This document shows, piece after piece, positions 4,936 to 8,867 of a stretch of 8,867 nucleotides of DNA. Positions within the stretch are counted from its first letter, which is position 1. Every line of letters starts with the position of its first letter. Origin of the DNA: Parcubacteria group bacterium GW2011_GWA2_45_30 (lineage in GTDB: Bacteria > Patescibacteriota > Minisyncoccia > Sungbacterales > HO2-52-23). Made by a program: the position numbers and the translations under genes. The stretch spans positions 1 through 8,867 of the forward strand of contig LCKU01000025.1 in assembly GCA_001001625.1 (NCBI GenBank). Reading direction: 5' to 3'. The notes beneath the pieces were generated by a model that did no database searches, was not told the origin of the DNA, and saw nothing but the letters and a program-made list of their open reading frames with translations.

Positions 4936-4952
4936 GCCGCGTCTGACGCGGC
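4936..4952. repeat. GC-rich palindrome
   Basis: A 7-bp perfect stem gccgcgt (4936-4942) / acgcggc (4946-4952) around ctg has no T run and so is not a terminator by itself. It sits between two terminators and resembles REP-type extragenic palindromes. Only one copy is in the window. Confidence 0.4.
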
Positions 4953-4957
4953 GCAAC

Positions 4958-4989
4958 GCAAAAGAGCTTCCTATGGGAAGCTCTTTTGC
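4958..4989. terminator. Bidirectional terminator after the AbiE operon
   Basis: A 14-bp perfect stem (4958-4971 / 4976-4989, core agagcttcc / ggaagctct) with loop tatg. The A and T ends of the stem give a U tract on either strand. It is 21 bases beyond the stop of the AbiEii-like gene on the minus strand and can also stop plus-strand read-through. Confidence 0.85.
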
Positions 4990-5010
4990 TCTTATACAAC
5001 AACTTTATAA

Positions 5011-5772
5011 TTAAACGATGGTGAGCTGGCGGTTCAGTTCGCGTTCAAGCATAGCCGCGAAGTCGCGGATAACCGCTTGCTGGTCAGCCGGTAAAAATGC
5101 CCCGAGCTCCCCGCGAAAATCAACACTTTTTACATCCACAATAATTTTGTCTTTAATCTCGGCAAGCTGTTTTTTCTGGTCTGGGGAAAGCATACCCCTT
5201 CGCATCATAAAATACAAGTCGTAGAAATCACGCGGTTTTTTACGCTGAACCAAAGCGCCAAATATCTTTTCCTCAACCAACACGTCTTGCGGTAAATGAA
5301 TAACTGTATATGTGGGTACAAAATCGTTTGCCACGCTATCCACCTCGCCCCGTATGTCCCGGCCATTTCTCGCCGAAACATTGATTTCAACCCCAACTGG
5401 CTGGTATTCAAACATTTTGAATGTCGCCACGCCGAAATACCCGCCGGTGGTCGCGTCAGATTTTGCGCCAATCTCTACCTTAACTCCACTTCGTTCAATT
5501 TCGGTAAGGACTTTCACAAATAAACCCTCAACAAACGATTTGATCTGCGGCGGTGCTACTTTGAATAATGAAAAATCCAAGTCCTCGGAGAATCGAGGAC
5601 TGCCGTAAACGACGCGAAGCGCCGTGCCCCCTTTAAAAAGCATCTGTTCCGCTTCTGGTAATTTATAAAACTCCTGCAAAAACAGATGCTGAAAGTATTC
5701 ACGGACAATATTGGGAAATACGCCGGCCTGATATTGTTGCGCCAATTTTTCAAGTGTCTCAACTGTGATCAT
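5011..5772 (-). CDS. abiEii: AbiEii-family nucleotidyltransferase toxin (type IV toxin-antitoxin)
   Basis: A 253-residue protein of the AbiEii/AbiGii family. Known members are nucleotidyltransferases that block growth, some by adding nucleotides to tRNA acceptor ends, and form type IV toxin-antitoxin systems that can abort phage infection. The polymerase-beta-like signature is clear: KGGTALR at 47-53, then R60-FSEDLDF with Asp64 and Asp66 as the likely metal ligands, and later VEEKIF at about 166-171 and the conserved RDFYDLYFM at 181-189. The length is a little short of many AbiEii proteins but all core motifs are present, so it should be active. The ATG overlaps the stop of the antitoxin gene by 4 bases (ATGA), indicating translational coupling. 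A strong terminator follows. The target in this host is unknown; four tRNA genes lie within the window, which is suggestive but not evidence. Confidence 0.9.
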   Translation of the reverse strand: MITVETLEKLAQQYQAGVFPNIVREYFQHLFLQEFYKLPEAEQMLFKGGTALRVVYGSPRFSEDLDFSLFKVAPPQIKSFVEGLFVKVLTEIERSGVKVEIGAKSDATTGGYFGVATFKMFEYQPVGVEINVSARNGRDIRGEVDSVANDFVPTYTVIHLPQDVLVEEKIFGALVQRKKPRDFYDLYFMMRRGMLSPDQKKQLAEIKDKIIVDVKSVDFRGELGAFLPADQQAVIRDFAAMLERELNRQLTIV

Positions 5773-6374
5773 TTAAGCGTGGTTTTAATTATACTCGTCA
5801 GTTTCTCGTTATTGAATAACTTTGCGTAGCGTAATGCTTTTTCTGCGTTTAACTTTTCCTTATGAAACCGAGAAATCGGTTTCTGCTTGTTGAGTATTCT
5901 GAAATAGTTTACGTCCACAAACGCTTTTTCCGGGTCGGCAATGTAAAAACCAACCCCTTTTTGTTTTTGAATCTCATGACCGGTATACGCCGCCTTTTTT
6001 ATCTTCCGATAAGAGAAAACTTTCCCCAAGGGCTTAACTTCAAACCTGCGGGTTGATTTCGTAGTAACCGAAGTGATTTCATAGACCGTCTCCGGGATAA
6101 CTCCGTGAAAGGAGAGCGCAGATTCAAGAGAAACATACGACGGTTTATATAATCTGTTGGCGATATACGCATCCGGCGGCAGATTATCGGGAAAGGCGTA
6201 AAGACCTCGCTTGACCTGCATAATAAAACCGCGTTTTTTATACCTATGAAGCAAGCCAGCCGTTGCCGTTATAGACACGCCAAAAAGAGCACGAATGTCT
6301 TTTGAGCTAAATAGGTAGAGCTTTTTTTCCTTTATTTTAGCGGCAAAAATGGTCTGGTTCACTAACTTGACCAT
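5769..6374 (-). CDS. abiEi: AbiEi-family antitoxin/transcriptional regulator
   Basis: A 201-residue protein paired with the AbiEii toxin. In known AbiE systems this partner neutralises the toxin without direct binding (type IV) and represses its own operon through an N-terminal winged helix. Here residues about 18-60 fit a winged helix (SSKDIRALFGVSITATAGLLHR, then the wing IMQVKRGLYAF). The C-terminal part carries the AbiEi marks SYVSLESALSFHGVIPE (79-95) and IADPEKAFVD (145-154). A basic tail ends the protein. The first ATG at 6372-6374 is chosen because a canonical promoter puts the transcription start on it. The upstream gene order antitoxin-toxin and the 4-bp overlap are typical. Autoregulation at the promoter 6381-6409 is inferred. 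Confidence 0.85.
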   Translation of the reverse strand: MVKLVNQTIFAAKIKEKKLYLFSSKDIRALFGVSITATAGLLHRYKKRGFIMQVKRGLYAFPDNLPPDAYIANRLYKPSYVSLESALSFHGVIPETVYEITSVTTKSTRRFEVKPLGKVFSYRKIKKAAYTGHEIQKQKGVGFYIADPEKAFVDVNYFRILNKQKPISRFHKEKLNAEKALRYAKLFNNEKLTSIIKTTLK

Positions 6375-6380
6375 ATTGTC

Positions 6381-6409
6381 AATTTACCAGAACGGCGTTT
6401 ATAAGTCAA
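6381..6409 (-). promoter_or_regulatory. AbiE operon promoter, placed for leaderless initiation
   Basis: On the minus strand TTGACT (complement of 6404-6409), 17 bases and TAAATT (complement of 6381-6386) are followed by only six bases (gacaat) and then the ATG at 6374. A start seven bases past the -10 box falls on the A of ATG, giving an mRNA with no 5' leader. Confidence 0.65.
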
Positions 6410-6449
6410 AAAGGTGTTTTATCCCCACCCTGTTACTCACTATTATTTA

Positions 6450-6522
6450 TGTCCTCGGCAGGATTTGAACCTGCAACCGAGCGGGTAGAGGCCGCTTGCT
6501 CCATCCATTGAGCTACGAGGAC
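6450..6522 (-). tRNA. tRNA-Arg (TCT) with C33
   Basis: A 73-nt cloverleaf. The acceptor is GTCCTCG/CGAGGAC, the D stem GCTC/GAGC, the anticodon stem AGCGG/CCGCT with loop CCTCTAC (anticodon TCT), the T arm GCAGG-TTCAAAT-CCTGC and the discriminator A. CCA is not encoded. Two nearly universal bases differ: position 33 is C instead of T, and the last base of the D loop is G instead of A21. All stems are perfectly paired, so the gene is probably functional. Confidence 0.9.
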
Positions 6523-6673
6523 AGACAAATAAAAAAACCGCCGAAACAAGCCGCAAAAAAACACGGCATCCATGAGACGACCATCTATACATACCGACAT
6601 TGACGGCTTGACGGGGTAGCGACAACAGACCACTATAAAAGTAAGGTAGAATCTCTTTCAAAAAATGCGCTAT

Positions 6674-6702
6674 TTACAAGCAAAAAGGACGCGGGTATAA
6701 TT
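6674..6702 (+). promoter_or_regulatory. Promoter of tRNA-fMet
   Basis: TTTACA (6674-6679), a 17-base spacer and a perfect TATAAT (6697-6702). Only five bases separate the -10 box from the first base of the tRNA at 6708, so transcription should start at or within a base or two of the mature 5' end. Confidence 0.85.
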
Positions 6703-6707
6703 ATTTT

Positions 6708-6778
6708 GCGGGGTAGAGGAGAAGTACCTCGCGAGGCTCATAACCTTGAGACGCCGGTGCAATTCCGGCCCCCGCGAC
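6708..6778 (+). tRNA. Initiator tRNA-fMet (CAT), unusual
   Basis: Homologous over its length to bacterial initiators. Acceptor positions 2-7 are GCGGGG paired with CCCCGC; the D stem is GAGG/CCTC, the anticodon stem CGAGG/CCTTG with loop CTCATAA, the T stem GCCGG/CCGGC and the discriminator A. Position 1 is T opposite G72 instead of the usual C1-A72 mismatch. The three pairs above the anticodon loop are A-T, G-C, G-C instead of three G-C. The D loop is only seven bases (AGAAGTA), with A at the place of G18, and the T loop is TGCAATT, with G at 55. CCA is not encoded. The gene stands alone with its own promoter and terminator. Confidence 0.88.
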
Positions 6779-6787
6779 TCGCATATG

Positions 6788-6821
6788 CCAAAAGCCGCTT
6801 CATTTTTGAAGCGGCTTTTGG
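6788..6821. terminator. Strong bidirectional terminator after tRNA-fMet
   Basis: A 15-bp perfect stem, ccaaaagccgcttca (6788-6802) / tgaagcggcttttgg (6807-6821), with loop tttt. The A/T ends give U tracts in both directions. It ends the tRNA-fMet transcript and can stop the minus-strand HsmA-family transcript. Confidence 0.9.
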
Positions 6822-6916
6822 GGTTAAAAAAATCCGCCACAAGCGCAAATGCTATAACGGAATTCTTGTATTTTGTAATTTTTTTAATTCGCAATCGCTT
6901 CATTACAACCTTCCTT

Positions 6917-7276
6917 TCATTTACCAATACTCGGGATGCCGGAAACAAAAGCAAATAACCAAAGAAACCAGGCAGACACGGAATAACGGTTAAAATACGA
7001 CTCGAATTTACCGCCGATTTTTACAGCGCGCAGCGCCCAGACGAAATGCAAGGCCATAATGATAAGCGCGGCAAAACCCGAAATGGTGTGTGTGGTAAAT
7101 TGCCATCGTGCAGTGTTTATAACGCAAAGAAGCGTTGTGCCTAAAATATCAGCGGCAAGTCCGGCACCAAAAATACATAGCATCCAAAAATGCATCTTTC
7201 CTGTCATCTTATGCGACCAGATTGATAAACTATACAGAAGCAGTGCGATTACAAAGAACAATTCAAGCGAAAACAT
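6917..7276 (-). CDS. HsmA-family (TIGR03987-like) four-helix membrane protein
   Basis: A 119-residue integral membrane protein with four helices: about residues 2-20, 30-50, 62-85 and 97-115. The pattern of a short first helix, then IWSHKMTGKMHFWM, an Asp in helix 2 followed by a G-TT (ADILGTT), THTISGFAALIIMALHFVWAL in helix 3 and a final W-L-W-L-FAFVSG fits the HsmA family as I recall it. His63 and His77, which lie in or next to helix 3, are candidates for cofactor or ligand contact. The molecular role in the family is poorly known. A GGAG lies five bases before the ATG. A run resembling a ribosome binding site, AAGGAAGG, directly follows the stop. It is divergent from the downstream dehydrogenase at 7399. 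Confidence 0.7.
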   Translation of the reverse strand: MFSLELFFVIALLLYSLSIWSHKMTGKMHFWMLCIFGAGLAADILGTTLLCVINTARWQFTTHTISGFAALIIMALHFVWALRAVKIGGKFESYFNRYSVSAWFLWLFAFVSGIPSIGK

Positions 7277-7364
7277 AGATGCTCCGGCTTTACGCTCTTA
7301 TTGGCATCTTAGCGCATATTACAACACGAAAATAAACATTTCAAGCCGTGCATTATACATATTT

Positions 7365-7392
7365 TTGAACATCCGGAATTACGTGATAGTAT
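7365..7392 (+). promoter_or_regulatory. Promoter of the second dehydrogenase, placed for leaderless initiation
   Basis: TTGAAC (7365-7370), a 16-base spacer ending in TGA (extended -10), and TAGTAT (7387-7392). Six bases (ggaaat) separate the -10 box from the ATG at 7399, the same spacing as at the AbiE operon. Confidence 0.6.
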
Positions 7393-7398
7393 GGAAAT

Positions 7399-8568
7399 AT
7401 GAAAGTGCTTATCATAGGCGGAGGCGCAACCGGGTCTATTTTGGCCCATTTTTTAAGCTTAGAGAAAGAAATTGAAGCTGTCGTTTGCGGAGACATTAAT
7501 ACGCGAAAGGCCAAAAGATTTTTGCCTAATCATCCCAAAATCACCCTCCAGCAAATAGATGCGACGCAAAAAGATAAAGTCGCCCTGCTTGCCAAAGGAT
7601 TTGATCTTTTGATCAATGCATCATTATCGCAGTTTAACAAATTTTTGATGGATGCCGCCCTGGAAGCGGGCACTAATTACCAGGATTTGGCCTCCAAATG
7701 GGACAACGCCAAAGTTGAACAACTGGATTTTAATGATAAATTTAAAACCAAAAATTTAGTCGGTTTAATAAACGCCTCCGCCTCTCCGGGCGTAACCAAC
7801 CTGCTAGCCAAACTTTTGGCCTCTAAACTTGACCGGGTGGACTCCATTAAGGTGCGGCTCTTGGAAAACGTAAGCTCCGATATCCCTTTTACCGCCTGGT
7901 CAAAAGAGATAGCTTTTGACGAGGCCACGCAAAAACCATATACTTGGGACAAAAATCATTTCGTAGAAAAAGATAATTTTGGAGAAGAAGAACTTTTTAA
8001 CTTCCCCGAACCTTTTACCAATAGAAAATGCTATTTAATTTCGCAGGAAGAAGTGGGCACGCTGCCGCAATACATAAAAACCAAATACGTCGATCTAAAA
8101 ATCGGCGGCAGCGAGATAGAATTTGTTCACACTCTTTTTAAACTTGGGCTTTTAAGAAAACGGCTCGTGCGGATAGGCAATGCATTGATTTCTCCCTATG
8201 AACTTGTAACTAAAGTTTGGCCTGACGTTCCCTCTCCGCAGGAGATGAAAAAAATTACGGCGTCAGGCAAATTAAGAGACGCCCACTTTTGGGCCAGCGT
8301 TTTAACAGCCGGTTTTTCCGATAAAAAAAAGCTGATCCGGAGAGCTGACGTCCTTTTCCCCACGCAAGCGGAGATTAATAAACTCCTTCCCGGCGCAAAC
8401 TATATTTCTTATGCCGCCGGACTTTCGGCTGCGATTTTTGCGCTAACCGCGCCCACCCTGAAAGAAAAAGGCGTATACTCCCCTGAAGCGTTAGATGCCG
8501 AAACCTGTGGCGCGCTTTACGAAAAATTCAAAAAATCCGGCATTAAAATCGAACTTTCCGAGATTTAA
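7399..8568 (+). CDS. Saccharopine dehydrogenase-like oxidoreductase
   Basis: A 389-residue, complete member of the saccharopine dehydrogenase-like superfamily. The N-terminal Rossmann domain starts normally with MKVLIIGGGATGSILAHFL (GGGATG at 7-12), an acidic residue at the end of strand 2 (CGDIN, about 30-34) that suggests NAD preference, and FDLLINASLSQFN at 68-80. ASASPGVTNLLAK at 126-138 is the family PG loop, followed by the alpha/beta substrate domain to the end. The substrate cannot be told: saccharopine, carboxynorspermidine and other imino acids are all handled by relatives. It differs strongly from the dehydrogenase at 105-1241, so they are not recent duplicates. It has its own promoter, no ribosome binding site, and a hairpin terminator about 50 bases after the stop. 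Confidence 0.88.
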   Translation: MKVLIIGGGATGSILAHFLSLEKEIEAVVCGDINTRKAKRFLPNHPKITLQQIDATQKDKVALLAKGFDLLINASLSQFNKFLMDAALEAGTNYQDLASKWDNAKVEQLDFNDKFKTKNLVGLINASASPGVTNLLAKLLASKLDRVDSIKVRLLENVSSDIPFTAWSKEIAFDEATQKPYTWDKNHFVEKDNFGEEELFNFPEPFTNRKCYLISQEEVGTLPQYIKTKYVDLKIGGSEIEFVHTLFKLGLLRKRLVRIGNALISPYELVTKVWPDVPSPQEMKKITASGKLRDAHFWASVLTAGFSDKKKLIRRADVLFPTQAEINKLLPGANYISYAAGLSAAIFALTAPTLKEKGVYSPEALDAETCGALYEKFKKSGIKIELSEI

Positions 8569-8585
8569 CCTGATGGTTTGCGTTG

Positions 8586-8601
8586 TAACGGGATGAAACT
8601 T
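8586..8601 (+). repeat. Third copy of the taacgggatgaa motif
   Basis: The motif taacgggatgaaactt follows the dehydrogenase stop. Its first 12 bases equal those at 1928-1939 and 3801-3812, on the same strand. No inverted partner is visible 103 bases upstream, so this copy is solitary. Confidence 0.5.
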
Positions 8602-8616
8602 AAGAAATTGGTTTAG

Positions 8617-8641
8617 CCCGCGAATTTTCGCGGGACTTTTT
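8617..8641 (+). terminator. Intrinsic terminator of the second dehydrogenase gene
   Basis: The 7-bp stem cccgcga (8617-8623) / tcgcggg (8628-8634) with loop attt is followed by acttttta. Confidence 0.8.
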
Positions 8642-8650
8642 AATAAACTA

Positions 8651-8760
8651 CCCCAATGCAAGCATCGGGGCATCAGATGGTAATCCTTCGACTACGCTCA
8701 GGATATTTTAGCTTCCGTTTGTATCCTCGCGACAAGCCGCGAGGTATTGTAGCTAAAATA
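8651..8760. repeat. Cluster of intergenic palindromes
   Basis: Three adjacent structures. A hairpin at 8651-8670 has four G-C pairs, a mismatch and aatgc/gcatc pairing around a tiny loop. A 22-base element at 8683-8704 has core cttcgactacgctca and atcct/aggat ends, similar to dispersed extragenic elements I recall in many bacterial genomes. A compound hairpin follows, with outer 10-bp arms tattttagct (8704-8713) / agctaaaata (8751-8760) and inner 7-bp stem cctcgcg (8725-8731) / cgcgagg (8738-8744). No ORF covers this stretch. Confidence 0.6.
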
Positions 8761-8763
8761 AAA

Positions 8764-8779
8764 ATCCGCCGAAGCGGAT
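8764..8779 (-). terminator. Intrinsic terminator of the gene entering from the right
   Basis: On the minus strand atccgc, a TTCG tetraloop and gcggat are followed by a T-rich tract (ttttatttt). It is 18 bases beyond the stop codon at 8797-8799. Confidence 0.85.
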
Positions 8780-8796
8780 AAATTATGATTTTACTC

Positions 8797-8867
8797 CTAT
8801 TTCGTCACTCCGTAACCCTCTTCAGAAAATTCCTTTTTGTATTGCAGCCAGGTGTCTGTGATAAGTG
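8797..8867 (-). CDS. C-terminal end of an unidentified protein (partial)
   Basis: An open minus-strand frame enters from the right edge and stops at TAG 8797-8799. It reads LITDTWLQYKKEFSEEGYGV then TK: aromatic, charged and gene-like. A TTCG-loop terminator follows immediately, supporting a real gene end. Too little is present to name it. Confidence 0.6.
   Translation of the reverse strand, partial: LITDTWLQYKKEFSEEGYGVTK

Noticed and set aside
6433..6661. Minus-strand ORFs of 66 and 72 codons
   Set aside because: Both pass through tRNA-Arg; their LYPL/TRSVAGS-like segments are translations of the tRNA.
6670..6954. Minus-strand ORF of 94 codons across tRNA-fMet and its terminator
   Set aside because: Its C-terminal half is the antisense reading of the terminator and of the tRNA, a common false ORF. 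Only the ribosome binding site at its internal ATG is of interest and is reported separately.
7059..7475. Plus-strand ORF of 138 codons
   Set aside because: It lies opposite the HsmA-family gene and overlaps the start of the dehydrogenase in another frame.
1..8867. CRISPR array, rRNA gene, transposase or integrase
   Set aside because: I looked for regularly spaced direct repeats, rRNA-like stretches and recombinase motifs on both strands and saw none.

Overview
The window looks like chromosomal DNA from a small-genome bacterium, most likely a member of the Patescibacteria (CPR, Parcubacteria-like). This rests on several weak signs rather than on a marker gene. Many genes are short and lack recognisable families. 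None of the four complete tRNA genes encodes its CCA end. Some start codons lie six bases behind a -10 box, as in leaderless transcripts. A dispersed motif containing cccgtta/taacggg resembles repeats I recall, without proof, from such genomes. A lipoprotein with a glycine zipper, of a kind common in diderms, argues mildly against this, so the placement is tentative.

Layout: Positions 1-1241 hold a saccharopine dehydrogenase-like oxidoreductase (+) whose Rossmann start seems broken by a frameshift near 107-112. A bidirectional terminator (1247-1268) separates it from a convergent glycine-zipper lipoprotein gene (1291-1656, -) with its own promoter and strong ribosome binding site. Then, all on the minus strand, come a 57-residue ORF (1775-1948), a 3' half-copy of a tRNA-Asp gene, the intact tRNA-Asp(GTC), and the C-terminal remnant of an RMD1/DUF155-like membrane protein. 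These are followed by a small charged protein, tRNA-Met(CAT), a 50-residue membrane protein and a proline-rich small protein.

Near 3626-3810 is a divergent promoter region. On the plus side a 14-codon leader ORF and a 14-bp inverted repeat precede a 92-residue three-helix membrane protein, and the right arm of the repeat covers that gene's start codon. A strong promoter (4083-4111) then drives an unrecognised 227-residue helical protein, closed by a terminator at 4831-4854.

Positions 5011-6374 (-) are a complete AbiE-type type IV toxin-antitoxin pair. The antitoxin gene (AbiEi-like) is first and overlaps the nucleotidyltransferase toxin gene (AbiEii) by 4 bp, behind a canonical promoter placed for leaderless initiation. 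tRNA-Arg(TCT) follows on the minus strand, and an unusual initiator tRNA-fMet follows on the plus strand with a near-perfect promoter and terminator. Next are an HsmA-family four-helix membrane protein (-) and a second saccharopine dehydrogenase-like oxidoreductase (7399-8568, +). The right end holds a cluster of hairpins and the last codons of a further minus-strand gene.

The genes do not form one pathway. This is a patchwork of single genes, tRNAs and repeats with signs of past rearrangement (tRNA half-copy, gene remnant, frameshift). The two dehydrogenases belong to one superfamily but are clearly divergent. The parts most worth a second look are the start-codon-covering inverted repeat with its leader ORF, the dispersed taacgggat motif with 103-nt paired spacing, the tRNA-Asp half-copy, and the odd initiator and arginine tRNAs.
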